Origin: Herbaspirillum sp. RV1423
GTDB taxonomy: Bacteria > Pseudomonadota > Gammaproteobacteria > Burkholderiales > Burkholderiaceae_D
NCBI RefSeq assembly: GCF_000577615.1
Contig: NZ_CBXX010000016.1
Coordinates: forward strand, 1 to 64,000
Length of the DNA stretch: 64,000 bases
Reading direction: 5' to 3'
Positions 43,030 to 52,078 of the stretch are shown here, piece by piece. The translations under genes were made by a program, and so were the position numbers. The stretch's first letter is position 1. Every line of letters begins with the position of its first letter. The notes beneath the pieces were generated by a model that saw nothing but the letters and a program-made list of their open reading frames with translations, searched no databases and had not been told where the DNA came from.

Positions 43030-44070
43030 ATGCTCAAAAATACTCCCGGCCTGGCGCTGACGTCCACCGCGTCCGCTCCCGGCTTCAATAAAGTGCACGG
43101 ATTGCTGGTTGCGCTGCTCGTGCTGGCGCTGGCCTTGCCGCTCTATGTCACCAGTCCTTCGCATCAGAACCTGGCGATCCTGATCCTGATGGCGGCGCAG
43201 ATCGGCGTGTCGTGGAACATCGTCGGCGGTTACGCCGGTCAGGTGTCGCTCGGCCATGTCGCCTTCTACGGTATCGGCGCGTATACCTCGGCGATCCTGT
43301 TCTCGGTCTACGGCATCAATCCGTGGATCGCGATGATGGCCGGCGGCGTGATCGCGGCGCTGGTCAGCCTGGTGATCGGCTGGTCCTGCTTCCGCCTCAA
43401 GGGCCATTACTTCGCGATGGCCACGATCGCCGTGGCCGAAATCATCCAGATCGTCTTCACCAACTGGGATTTCGCCGGCGCTGCGGTCGGCCTGACCATT
43501 CCGATGGGCGAGGGCGGCTGGGCCAACATGATCTTTGCCGGCAAGGAGCCGTACTACTACATCGCGCTGGCTCTGCTGCTGTTGACCCTGCTGGCCAACT
43601 TCATCGTCGAACGCAGTTTCCTCGGCTACTACTTCCGCGCCATCAAGGACGAGCCGGATGCGGCGCGCAGCCTCGGCGTCAGTCTCAGCAAGTACAAGCA
43701 GATCGCATTCGCCGTCAGCAGCTTCTTCACGGCGATGGGCGGCAGCCTGTACGCGCAGAAGGAACTGTACATCGACCCGGCGTCGGTGCTTGGCACCGGC
43801 ATGTCGATCAAGATGGCGCTGGTCGCCATCCTCGGCGGCATCGGCACCCTGTTCGGTCCGCTGGTCGGCGCCGGCGTGCTGACCGCCATCGAGGAAGGCA
43901 CCCGCACCATGTTCGGCGGCTCCGGTCGCGGCACCGACCTGATCATTTACGCCGCGCTGATCATCGTGATCGCGGTGTACTACCCGAACGGCATTCTCGG
44001 CTACGTAAAGAGCATGTTCGCCCGTCGCAAGGCCATCAAGGCGCAAGCGGCAAAGGAGGAAAGCAAATGA
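43030..44070 (+). CDS. livM: Branched-chain amino acid-type ABC permease LivM
   Basis: 346 aa. LivM signatures: IGVSWNIVGGYAGQVSLGHVAFYGIGAY near 58 (shortened here), YYFRAIKDEPDAARSLGVS (the coupling loop for the ATPase) and VAILGGIGTLFGPLVGAGVL. Eight to ten membrane helices. GAGAGGAACCTC precedes ATG 43030. Its stop overlaps the livG start (ATGA). Confidence 0.95.
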   Translation: MLKNTPGLALTSTASAPGFNKVHGLLVALLVLALALPLYVTSPSHQNLAILILMAAQIGVSWNIVGGYAGQVSLGHVAFYGIGAYTSAILFSVYGINPWIAMMAGGVIAALVSLVIGWSCFRLKGHYFAMATIAVAEIIQIVFTNWDFAGAAVGLTIPMGEGGWANMIFAGKEPYYYIALALLLLTLLANFIVERSFLGYYFRAIKDEPDAARSLGVSLSKYKQIAFAVSSFFTAMGGSLYAQKELYIDPASVLGTGMSIKMALVAILGGIGTLFGPLVGAGVLTAIEEGTRTMFGGSGRGTDLIIYAALIIVIAVYYPNGILGYVKSMFARRKAIKAQAAKEESK

Positions 44071-44780
44071 GCCTGTTACGCGTTGAAAACGTCTATAAGA
44101 AATTCGGCGGCCTGACCGCGAACCAGGATATCTCCTTCACGGTGCAGGCCGGGGAAATCGTCGGCCTGATCGGTCCCAACGGCGCCGGCAAGACCACCAT
44201 GTTCAACTGCATCGCCGGCTATTCACCGCCGACCACCGGCGACATCTGGCTGGAAGACCTGAAGATTTCCGGCATGACGCCGGAGCAGTGCGCGCGCGTC
44301 GGCATCGGCCGCACTTTCCAGGTGGCGCGTACCTTCACCAGCATGACCGCGCTGGAAAACGTCATGGTCGGCGCCTTCCTTAACGAGCGCGGCGTCGGCG
44401 CGGCGCGCCGCACCGCGCAGGAGTTGCTGGACTTCGTCAATCTCGGCCGCTTCGCCGACAAGCCGGCCGGCAGCATGACCATCAGCGAACAGCGCCGCCT
44501 CGCCGTGGCGCGCGCGCTGGCGGTCAGGCCCAAGCTGTTGCTGATGGATGAAGTCATGGCCGGACTCAACCCGACCGAAGTGCGCGAGACCGTCGACGTC
44601 GTACTGAAGATCCGCGACCAGGGAATTTCCTGCCTGATCGTCGAGCATGTGCTGGAAGGCATCATGCCCATCGCCAACCAGATCGTGGTGCTCGACTACG
44701 GCAAGAAGATCGCCGACGGTTCGCCGCAGGACGTATCCAACGATCCGCATGTGATCGCCGCCTATTTGGGAGATGAATGA
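44067..44780 (+). CDS. livG: ABC transporter ATP-binding protein LivG
   Basis: 237 aa. Walker [13 protein letters not shown], Walker [16 protein letters not shown], and the switch His in [11 protein letters not shown]. The signature region reads [16 protein letters not shown], where the usual LSGGQ is replaced by TISEQ, a variant worth noting but seen in some LivG proteins. Overlaps livM by 4 bp and livF by 4 bp, so the operon is tightly coupled. Confidence 0.95.
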   Translation: MSLLRVENVYKKFGGLTANQDISFTVQAGEIVGLIGPNGAGKTTMFNCIAGYSPPTTGDIWLEDLKISGMTPEQCARVGIGRTFQVARTFTSMTALENVMVGAFLNERGVGAARRTAQELLDFVNLGRFADKPAGSMTISEQRRLAVARALAVRPKLLLMDEVMAGLNPTEVRETVDVVLKIRDQGISCLIVEHVLEGIMPIANQIVVLDYGKKIADGSPQDVSNDPHVIAAYLGDE

Positions 44781-45487
44781 TGCTACAGGTGAGAAATCTG
44801 CGAGCCAGCTACGACGGCGTGCTGGCCCTGTCCAAGGTCGATATCGACGTCAAGCCGGGCAGCCTGGTGGCGCTGGTGGGCGGCAACGGCAACGGCAAGT
44901 CGACCACCTTGCGCGCGATTGCCGGACTCAACAAGGTCGATGCCGGCAGCATCGTGTTCGACAACGTCGACATCGGCAAGGTGCCGGCCTTTGACCGCGT
45001 CGGCCTCGGCCTGTCGCTGGTGCCGGAAGGCCGCCGCCTGTTCGGCCGCCTGACCGTCCAGCGCAATCTGGAGCTGGGCGCCTACACACGCAGCGACAAG
45101 CATGAGATCGAGGAATCGATCGAAGACATGTACGCGACCTTCCCGATCATCAAGGAGCGCCGCCATCAGCTCGCCGGCACCATGAGCGGCGGCGAGCAGC
45201 AGATGCTGGCGATTGCGCGCGGGCTGATGGCCAGGCCGAGGCTGCTGCTGCTGGACGAACCGTCGTGGGGCATCGCACCCAAATTCGTGACCAAGGTGCT
45301 CGACACCATCCAGCAGGTCAACGCCAGGGGCGTCTCAATCCTGTTGGTCGAACAGAACTTGCACAAGGCGCTGGCAATCGCACATTACGGCTACGTCATC
45401 CAGACCGGCCGCATTGTGATGCAGGGCACCGGTAGCGAACTGCTGCACAACGAAGACATCAAGAAGGCCTATCTCGGAGGACTCTGA
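44777..45487 (+). CDS. livF: ABC transporter ATP-binding protein LivF
   Basis: 236 aa. Walker A VGGNGNGKSTTLRA (Asn replaces the usual Ala), signature MSGGEQQMLAIARGL, Walker B RLLLLDEPSWGIAP, and the family-like SLVPEGRRLFGRLTV. Second ATPase of the importer, starting inside the livG stop. Confidence 0.95.
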   Translation: MMLQVRNLRASYDGVLALSKVDIDVKPGSLVALVGGNGNGKSTTLRAIAGLNKVDAGSIVFDNVDIGKVPAFDRVGLGLSLVPEGRRLFGRLTVQRNLELGAYTRSDKHEIEESIEDMYATFPIIKERRHQLAGTMSGGEQQMLAIARGLMARPRLLLLDEPSWGIAPKFVTKVLDTIQQVNARGVSILLVEQNLHKALAIAHYGYVIQTGRIVMQGTGSELLHNEDIKKAYLGGL

Positions 45488-45488
45488 C

Positions 45489-46277
45489 ATGAAACTCAGC
45501 ATGGCAAAAGACGACACTGTTTTATCCGCCGCCGACCTGCGCGCGATGTGCCGCAGCGGCGCATTCGACGGTCCGACCGCCGGTTACTCCGACAACCACG
45601 TGCAGGCCAACCTGATGATCGTGCCGAAAGAATATGCGTTCGACTTCCTGCTGTTCTGTCAGCGCAATCCAAAGCCCTGTCCGCTGGTGGAAGTGCTGGA
45701 AGCAGGCGTATTCGAACCGCGCAGCGCGCCGGGCGCGGACTTGCGCAGCGACTTGCCGGGCTATCGCATCTTCGAGAACGGCGCGATGACGAAGGAGGTC
45801 GCCGACATCTCCGCTTACTGGCGCGACGATCTGGTGAGTTTCCTGATCGGTTGCAGCTTCTCGTTCGAGAGCGCGCTGATCGACGGCGGCATTCCGTTGC
45901 GCCATATCGAACAGCAGCGCAATGTCGCCATGTACAAGACCAACATGCCATGCGCGCCGGCCGGACGTTTCGGCGGCAACGCAGTGGTCAGCATGCGTCC
46001 GGTCAGGAGCCGCGATGTCGCGCGCGCCGTGGAAATTACCTCCCGCCTGCCGCAGGTGCATGGCGCGCCGGTGCATATCGGCCATCCGGGACAGATCGGC
46101 ATCGCCGACCTGATGCGTCCCGATTTCGGCGATGCGGTCGAGATCATGGACGACGAGTTGCCGGTGTTCTGGGCCTGCGGCGTGACGCCGCAATACGTCG
46201 CCGAGCTCAGCAAGCTGCCGTTCTGCATCACGCATGCGCCAGGCAAGATGTTCGTCACCGACCGTTTGAACGAATAG
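45489..46277 (+). CDS. DUF1445 (UPF0317) protein, D-glutamate cyclase family / putative hydro-lyase
   Basis: 262 aa, typical length. Family-typical features: GYSDNHVQANLMIVPKEYAFDFLLFCQRNPKPCPL, NVAMYKTNMPCAPAGRFGG in shortened form (NMPCAPAGRFGGNAVVSMRP), and the C-terminal CGVTPQYV with ITHAPGKMFVTD. The family includes the mitochondrial D-glutamate cyclase that converts D-glutamate to 5-oxo-D-proline; bacterial members are often labelled hydro-lyases. It follows livF by 1 bp, with AGGAGG before the ATG. With a 5-oxoprolinase at the other end of the locus, a D-glutamate/5-oxoproline role is the best inference. Confidence 0.9.
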   Translation: MKLSMAKDDTVLSAADLRAMCRSGAFDGPTAGYSDNHVQANLMIVPKEYAFDFLLFCQRNPKPCPLVEVLEAGVFEPRSAPGADLRSDLPGYRIFENGAMTKEVADISAYWRDDLVSFLIGCSFSFESALIDGGIPLRHIEQQRNVAMYKTNMPCAPAGRFGGNAVVSMRPVRSRDVARAVEITSRLPQVHGAPVHIGHPGQIGIADLMRPDFGDAVEIMDDELPVFWACGVTPQYVAELSKLPFCITHAPGKMFVTDRLNE

Positions 46278-46375
46278 CCATGTAAGAGTCATTCAAAGCG
46301 CGCCCGCGATGCAGAGAAGGCGGCGCGCGCAGATCCCATAGCGACGGGCCCGCCCGTCATGAATCGAGGAATTTT

Positions 46376-46972
46376 ATGTTGACGCATAAATCCCTGTTGG
46401 AAGCGTACGTCTACGCAAAAGACAAATGCTGTCCTTCGCTGATCCACGACATCTATGAACCGAATGCCGTGCTCAGCATCTCGACCTCGGCCACGGCAGT
46501 GGCATTTCCGCCGCTGGTGGTCGGCGCCGACGGCATCGCGCAGACGCTGGTGACCGACTTTGCGAAGCGTTTCACGCAATGCCGCACTTATTACGTGTGC
46601 GACGGCATCGAAAATTTCTCCACACGCGACGATCGCATCGAGCAATTGCCGTGGCTGGTGCTGATGCGCGAAGAAGCGACTTCGTCATTGCGCATTGGGC
46701 GCGGTTACTACAACTGGAACCTTGGCAAGCATCCGGAAGACCTGTGGCATGCCACCGAAATGCATATCCGCATCGACCACATGATGCTGGTCGCGGACGT
46801 CGCCGGCGACCTGCTGCAAACGCTGCAATCGTTCCTTCCTTATCCGTGGCTGCCGCCGCGGGTGCTGGATTCCTCGTTCGGCTTCATCGGGGATTGCAAT
46901 TCCTCATTCGCGTTTTTAAAAGAGTTTCGCAGCAACAAGTTCGAACTGCCGCGCGAGCGGTTGACGATATAG
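46376..46972 (+). CDS. NTF2/SnoaL-like hypothetical protein
   Basis: 198 aa, no signal peptide. The N-terminal half (SLLEAYVYAKDKCCPSLIHD, IYEPNAVLSISTSAT, and VGADGIAQTLVTDFAKRFTQ) follows the cone-shaped NTF2/SnoaL pattern, and the middle has WLVLMREEATSSLRIGRGYYNW. The C-terminal 60 residues (FLPYPWLPPRVLDSSF) are not typical of the fold. GAGGA lies 7 bases before ATG 46376. Probably the last gene of the importer/cyclase operon (gap 98 bp). Activity unknown; could be an isomerase, cyclase or binding protein acting on the same substrate. Confidence 0.7.
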   Translation: MLTHKSLLEAYVYAKDKCCPSLIHDIYEPNAVLSISTSATAVAFPPLVVGADGIAQTLVTDFAKRFTQCRTYYVCDGIENFSTRDDRIEQLPWLVLMREEATSSLRIGRGYYNWNLGKHPEDLWHATEMHIRIDHMMLVADVAGDLLQTLQSFLPYPWLPPRVLDSSFGFIGDCNSSFAFLKEFRSNKFELPRERLTI

Positions 46973-47180
46973 AAATAGAGCGGGAAGAAAAGAATTGCGA
47001 TGCGCAGCAGGCGGCAACGCTGCGTGTCCGGAGGTTCTCTTTGAACGCGTCGGGACAACGGCCATTGTCCCGGCGCCGCAGGAGAGCAGGCGCATGCCGG
47101 CCAGCAGGAGGGCGCGCACAACACTTGGCCGGTACGCGGTTTATTGGGTTTGATGCAATTTCATCTATCGGGGAGTTTCA

Positions 47181-48257
47181 ATGAAACATAAAGTCTTGGC
47201 AGCAGCGGCCTTTGCCGCAGTCGGCATCCAGGCAGTACCTGCGCTCGCGCAGTCGTCGGTTACGATCTACGGTCTGATCGACACCGGCATCGTGGTCGAA
47301 AGCGGCGGCGCGGCCGGTCACGTCACCAAACTGACCAGCGGCATCAGCGGCGGTTCGCGCATCGGCTTCAAGGGCACGGAAGACCTGGGTGGCGGCATGT
47401 CCGCGCTGTTTCTGCTCGAAACCGGCTTCCAGAACGATACCGGCGCGCTGGGGCAGGGCGGTCTGTTGTTCGGTCGCCAGAGCTATGTCGGTCTGGGCGG
47501 CGGCTTCGGTACGGTGACCGCCGGTCGTCAGTACACGCCGCAATACCTGGTGCTGTCGATGGTCGATCCTTTCGGCACCGGTTATGCCGGCGACGCTGCC
47601 AACATCATGCCGAATACCGGTAATGGCGCCAGCCGCATGGACAACACCGTCAAGTATGTGACGCCCAACTTCGGCGGCGTCACCGCCGAACTGGCGTACG
47701 GCTTCGGCGAGACAGCCGGCAGCACCAATACCGGCAGCCAGATCGGCGCGGCAATCGGTTATGCCAACGGTCCGCTGAATGTCCGTCTGGGGTTTCACGG
47801 TCGTAACAACGACACCGCGACGACCGAGACCGGCAGCGCCCGCAGCACGCTCCTGGGCGCGACCTACAATTTCGGTCCGGTCAAGCTGCATGCGGCCTAC
47901 GGCGTCAACAAGGGCCTCAACAGCTCGCCGCTGCGCAATACCGTCAATCCCTACGGCACCGGCGCGATCGTCGCTTCCACCGACAGCGCCGACATGCTGG
48001 TCGGCGTGACGGTACCGTTCGGCGTGTCGCATACCTTCCTCGCGTCTTATATCCGCAAGAACGACAAGACGAGGTTGAATCAGGATGCCGACCAGTTTGC
48101 GCTGGGCTATCGCTATGCGTTGTCCAAGCGCACCGACCTGTACGCGATGTATGCGCACATCAGCAACAAGAACGGTGCGCCCTATACCGTCGGCAGTTCG
48201 ATTGAAGCGGGCAGCGGCAGCAGCGCCTGGAACCTTGGCATCCGCCACATGTTCTAG
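47181..48257 (+). CDS. Outer-membrane porin, betaproteobacterial general porin family
   Basis: 358 aa. Signal peptide to about residue 24 (AVPALA then QSSVTIYGLIDTGIV). Sixteen-stranded trimeric porin features: SRIGFKGTEDLGGGMSALFLLE, FGRQSYVGLGGGFGTVTAGRQ near 105, and the terminal strand ending in Phe (NLGIRHMF), the BAM signal. GGGGAG lies before ATG 47181. It may let the locus substrate cross the outer membrane. The 208-bp gap before it holds a perfect 8-bp hairpin (CGGGACAA 47051-47058, TTGTCCCG 47065-47072). Confidence 0.95.
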   Translation: MKHKVLAAAAFAAVGIQAVPALAQSSVTIYGLIDTGIVVESGGAAGHVTKLTSGISGGSRIGFKGTEDLGGGMSALFLLETGFQNDTGALGQGGLLFGRQSYVGLGGGFGTVTAGRQYTPQYLVLSMVDPFGTGYAGDAANIMPNTGNGASRMDNTVKYVTPNFGGVTAELAYGFGETAGSTNTGSQIGAAIGYANGPLNVRLGFHGRNNDTATTETGSARSTLLGATYNFGPVKLHAAYGVNKGLNSSPLRNTVNPYGTGAIVASTDSADMLVGVTVPFGVSHTFLASYIRKNDKTRLNQDADQFALGYRYALSKRTDLYAMYAHISNKNGAPYTVGSSIEAGSGSSAWNLGIRHMF

Positions 48258-48482
48258 GCGTTTTTCCGGCTGACGGAAAGCCGGCGCGGCAAGTGGTTCC
48301 TGGAAAAACACTTGTCGCTGCCGTCTTCCGTCGACCGGGCCTGATCGCCGACGGCTTTGAGAATCGTTCGCGCTGCCTCGCACTTGGGGGAGAGCGATTC
48401 TTTCTTGAGGGGAGCCGCCGGCCAGGCGCACATACAACGACTGGCATGCATTTGCGAATGGCATGAATGAAGGGAGTGGCAC

Positions 48483-50144
48483 ATGAAGAAACTGACTCAC
48501 CTCAACATAGGACAGCGTCTCGGCATCGGTTTCGGCGTCGTCATCCTGCTGATGCTGGGACTGACCGTGATCGGCGTCTACCGCCTCAATCAGATCAACG
48601 GCAACATCCGCAGCATCGCCAACGATTTCTATCCGCGCACGGTGATGGCCAATACGGTCAAGGGTGCGCTCGATGAAACCGCGCGCAGCATGCGCAATCT
48701 GCTGTTCATGAGCACCGTCGATGAAATCAAGGACGAACTGAACACCATCACGCGCGCCGGCGCGGTCATCGACGAGACGCTCAAGCGCTTCTCCGGCGAG
48801 ACCAGGTCCAGCGAGGGCAAGCGCATGCTCGACGCTGTCAATACGGCGCGGGCGCAATATACGCCGGTGCTCAACAATTTCCTGGCGGCGGTCAAGGACG
48901 GCCAGGTCGAGCAGGCGCGCGATCTGATCCTGCCCGAAATCGCACCTTACCAGGCGGCGTACTTCAAGGCGCTGGACAACCTGATCGCTTTCCAGGGCCG
49001 CGGCATGGAACAGGCGGGCCAGGAAGCGGAACGCGTTTCCGGCGCGGCCAGCCTGTTGATGATCGGTATGGCGACGATCGCTTCCTTGCTGGCGGTGCTG
49101 GTCGGCTATTCGGTGATGCGGAGCATTACGCGTCCGCTGAACGCCGCGATCAACATCGCCGAGCGCGTTGCCGGCGGCGATCTGTCGGTGCGCGTGGAAA
49201 GCACAGCGCAGGATGAAACCGGCAAGTTGCTGGCAGCTTTGCAGGGCATGCGCGACGGGCTGGTCAATGCAGTCACCCAGGTGCGCGACGGCTCCGACGC
49301 GATTTCCGTCGCGGCGCGCGAGATTGCCGACGGCAACGCCAACCTGTCTTCACGCACCGAATTGCAAGCCAGCACGCTGGAGGAAACCGCCAGTTCCATG
49401 CTGGAGCTGACCGACGCCGTCAACAACAATGCGGAGAATGCGCGCCAAGCCAATCAACTGGTGCTGAACGCTTCGCAAGTCGCGATGCAGGGGGGCAATG
49501 TGGTGACTCAGGTGGTCAATACGATGAAGGAGATCAAGGACAGCTCGCGCCAGATCGTCGAGATCATCAGTGTGATCGACGGGATTGCCTTCCAGACCAA
49601 TATCCTCGCATTGAATGCTGCGGTGGAGGCCGCACGCGCCGGTGAGCAAGGGCGCGGCTTCGCAGTGGTGGCGGCGGAGGTGCGCGGCCTGGCGCAGCGC
49701 AGTGCCTCGGCAGCCAAGGAGATCGCCAGCCTGATCCAGAACTCGGTCAAGAAAGTGGACGCCGGCAGCACGCTGGTCGACCAGGCCGGCAACACCATGC
49801 AGGACATCGTGCGCAGCGTCAAGCATGTGGCCGACATCATGACCGATATTTCCGCCGCCAGCGACGAGCAAAGCGCCGGCATTCGCCAAGTCAATCACGC
49901 CATCGAGCAGATCGACGACATGACCCAGCAGAATTCGGCGCTGGTGGAGCAGGCCGCCGCTGCCGCGCAAAGCATGCACGACCACTCCTTGGCATTGGGA
50001 CGGGCGGTATCGATTTTCAAGACCGGCGCGCCGGAAGCCAATGCCGTCGTGGCCGAAATAACGACTATTCCGGAAGGAAACAAACGCGGCCTGCTGTCAG
50101 GGCGTAGCGGGCGTTTTTCCCGCGTCAAGCGGCTGCCCGGTTGA
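48483..50144 (+). CDS. Methyl-accepting chemotaxis protein with four-helix-bundle sensor
   Basis: 553 aa. TM1 near 12-32, a helical periplasmic domain (about 35-190; NDFYPRTVMANTVKGALDETARS) of the four-helix-bundle type, TM2 near 192-212, HAMP, then the signalling hairpin [21 protein letters not shown] and [19 protein letters not shown]. The C terminus is Ala/Lys-rich without a CheR-binding pentapeptide. Position after the porin suggests it may sense the same compound; ligand unknown. Confidence 0.95.
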   Translation: MKKLTHLNIGQRLGIGFGVVILLMLGLTVIGVYRLNQINGNIRSIANDFYPRTVMANTVKGALDETARSMRNLLFMSTVDEIKDELNTITRAGAVIDETLKRFSGETRSSEGKRMLDAVNTARAQYTPVLNNFLAAVKDGQVEQARDLILPEIAPYQAAYFKALDNLIAFQGRGMEQAGQEAERVSGAASLLMIGMATIASLLAVLVGYSVMRSITRPLNAAINIAERVAGGDLSVRVESTAQDETGKLLAALQGMRDGLVNAVTQVRDGSDAISVAAREIADGNANLSSRTELQASTLEETASSMLELTDAVNNNAENARQANQLVLNASQVAMQGGNVVTQVVNTMKEIKDSSRQIVEIISVIDGIAFQTNILALNAAVEAARAGEQGRGFAVVAAEVRGLAQRSASAAKEIASLIQNSVKKVDAGSTLVDQAGNTMQDIVRSVKHVADIMTDISAASDEQSAGIRQVNHAIEQIDDMTQQNSALVEQAAAAAQSMHDHSLALGRAVSIFKTGAPEANAVVAEITTIPEGNKRGLLSGRSGRFSRVKRLPG

Positions 50145-50272
50145 ATTGCCTGCATCGGGTGCCGCACAATGGGTTTTAATATTTTTATGAGTGAACGGCC
50201 GCAGCCGCCACCGGTTCGGGGTGATACGCGTCGGGCGTTTCACATGAGGATTTCATATCAGGAAAGTAAACG

Positions 50273-50827
50273 ATGCCGATCGAAAAGAAAAGCATGAAAG
50301 CCACCTTCGCCCAACCGGGAAGCGGCAAGGTGCCCATCGTATCCTCATTGCATCTGGCCTCGGGGAGAAGCAAGGAATTGAGCGAGTTCGAGTTTGGCAT
50401 GATCATCGCGAGCAATGCCTTCAACCGCTGGATGGTGCGCTGCATTTCCGCCGCCGGCATGAAAGACATGACTGCCACGGACGTGCTGGTGTTGCATCAC
50501 ATCAATCATCGCGCGCGCGAAAAAAAGCTGGCCGACATTGCTTTCATCCTCAACATCGAGGACACGCACGTGGTCAACTATTCGCTCAAGAAGCTGCATT
50601 CGCTCGGCCTGGTCAACACTGAGCGGCGCGGCAAGGAAGTACTGTATTCCACCAATGAAGCGGGCCAGGAAATCTGCAAGCGTTACTACGATATCCGCGA
50701 ACAACTGCTGGTGTCGGGCCTGACTGGAGACGAGGCCGAAAGCTTCGAACTGGAAGAACTGGCGCGCTTTCTGCGCATCCTGTCGGGGTTGTACGAACAG
50801 GCGGCGCGCTCGGCGACGTCGATGTAA
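50273..50827 (+). CDS. MarR-like winged-helix transcriptional regulator
   Basis: 184 aa. A winged-helix domain at about 62-135: MTATDVLVLHHINHRARE, KKLADIAFILNIEDTHVVNYSLKKL (recognition helix) and LVNTERRGKEVLYSTNEAG (wing). The C-terminal helices should form a dimer. ATG 50273 is used; ATG 50294 is possible. Last gene of the importer/porin/chemoreceptor block and the only regulator in it, so it is the natural candidate to control the locus, but this is inference. Confidence 0.85.
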   Translation: MPIEKKSMKATFAQPGSGKVPIVSSLHLASGRSKELSEFEFGMIIASNAFNRWMVRCISAAGMKDMTATDVLVLHHINHRAREKKLADIAFILNIEDTHVVNYSLKKLHSLGLVNTERRGKEVLYSTNEAGQEICKRYYDIREQLLVSGLTGDEAESFELEELARFLRILSGLYEQAARSATSM

Positions 50828-50881
50828 AAATCGGCCGGGGACCGGGCACTCATTGCTGGCGAAAGCAGGGCGCCGGCCCCC

Positions 50882-51020
50882 ATGCCGTTGAGTTGAGTTC
50901 AAACGCTTCTTGCCGCCTAGTCAGTCCATCACAACCGTGATCCTGACGAAAGTCAGGACCCAGCGTCGTATCGGACGTTTTCACGGCACCGGGTCCAAAT
51001 AGGCCTGACTGAACGGCATT
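50882..51020 (+). repeat. MITE-like palindromic element, copy B (internally deleted)
   Basis: 139 bp with left end ATGCCGTTGAGTTGAG and right end GCCTGACTGAACGGCATT. It keeps the first hairpin (TCCTGACGAAAGTCAGGA at 50941-50958) but has lost about 30 bp containing the second one. It lies between the convergent 3' ends of the winged-helix regulator and the binding-protein gene. Confidence 0.8.
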
Positions 51021-51045
51021 GGAGCGGCGGTCCCTGCTTTCCGGA

Positions 51046-51843
51046 TTATTCGTAAGCGTTCGCCAGCTTGTCCGGTAGCGGTGTGTTCAGCCATTTCTTG
51101 ACCAGCGCGTTGAGTTCGCCCGACTTTTTGGCCTTGGTCAGAATGTCGTTGACCTTGGCTTGCAGTGCCGGTTCGCCCTTGTTCAGGCCGATCACGCAGC
51201 GCGATTCCTGGATGGTGTATTTGAAGACCGGCTTGTGGGCCGGATCTTTTTCGCCCAGCGTGATCGCAACGAAATCGCCGGTGCCGATCAACTTGATCTG
51301 GCCCGAGACATAGGCGGAAATCAATGTGTTGTTGTCTTCATAGCGCTTGATCACCGTGCTTGCCGGCACGGTTTTGGTCAGCTCGATATCTTCAAACGTG
51401 CCGCGCGCCACGCCCACCGTCTGGTTCGCCATGTCGACCGGACCGCTGACTTTGATTTCGGGCGCGCCGAACAGGCTGTTGTTGAACGGTGCATACGGCT
51501 GCGAAAAATCCAAAACCTTGTCGCGCTCTGCATTGCGGCCCAGCGTCGAAATCACCAGTTCCACCTTGTGCGTCTGCAGGTAAGGAATACGGTTGGCGCT
51601 GGCCACCGGCACCAGTACCGCCTTGGCGCCGAGACCCTTGGCGACGAGTTGCGCCACATCGATATCGAGCCCCTGCAATTGCAGATTGGCGTTGACTGAG
51701 CCGTAAGGCTGAAAATCCTGGGGAACTGCGATGCGGACGGTGCCGGACTTGGCGATGTCGGCCAAGGCGTCGGCGTTGGCGCCGGATGCTGCGGCGGCCA
51801 GTACGATGGTGGCGCAAAGTGCCAGGAGTTTCGCGAATTTCAT
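51046..51843 (-). CDS. Periplasmic amino-acid-binding protein (polar amino acid ABC family)
   Basis: 265 aa. Signal peptide to about residue 24 (AASGANA), then a type II binding-protein fold: GTVRIAVPQDFQPYGSV, LQGLDIDVAQLVAKGLG, ELVISTLGRNAERDKVLDFSQPY and ESRCVIGLNKGEPAL. ATG 51843 is chosen for GAGGGAAG upstream; the frame extends to 51855. No permease or ATPase lies next to it, so it is an orphan that works with another system or with a sensor. An 8-bp microsatellite begins 120 bp upstream. Confidence 0.93.
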   Translation of the reverse strand: MKFAKLLALCATIVLAAAASGANADALADIAKSGTVRIAVPQDFQPYGSVNANLQLQGLDIDVAQLVAKGLGAKAVLVPVASANRIPYLQTHKVELVISTLGRNAERDKVLDFSQPYAPFNNSLFGAPEIKVSGPVDMANQTVGVARGTFEDIELTKTVPASTVIKRYEDNNTLISAYVSGQIKLIGTGDFVAITLGEKDPAHKPVFKYTIQESRCVIGLNKGEPALQAKVNDILTKAKKSGELNALVKKWLNTPLPDKLANAYE

Positions 51844-51962
51844 TTCTTCCCTCAATGTGGGTGGATGACGGAGCGCACTTCAGGTAACGGCGTGCGCGAA
51901 GAGGACAGCAATAAAAAAAACAGGGCGATGCCAGAACAGGAGAACACTGCAAACAACGATTC

Positions 51963-52065
51963 AAAACAGAAAAACAGAAAAACAGAAAAACAGAAAAACA
52001 GAAAAACAGAAAAACAGAAAAACAGAAAAACAGAAAAACAGAAAAACAGAAAAACAGAAAAACAG
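51963..52065. repeat. 8-bp microsatellite, about 13 copies of CAGAAAAA
   Basis: An uninterrupted tandem repeat of the octamer CAGAAAAA over about 103 bp, directly upstream of the minus-strand binding-protein gene (120 bp before its ATG). Slippage would change promoter spacing, not a reading frame, since no credible gene spans it. Confidence 0.95.
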
Positions 52066-52078
52066 CGGCATGAATCGC

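Noticed and set aside
47041..47184. TTG-start ORF after GGAGG before the porin
   Set aside because: Its frame runs into the porin start and includes a hairpin; composition not coding-like. Treated as leader.
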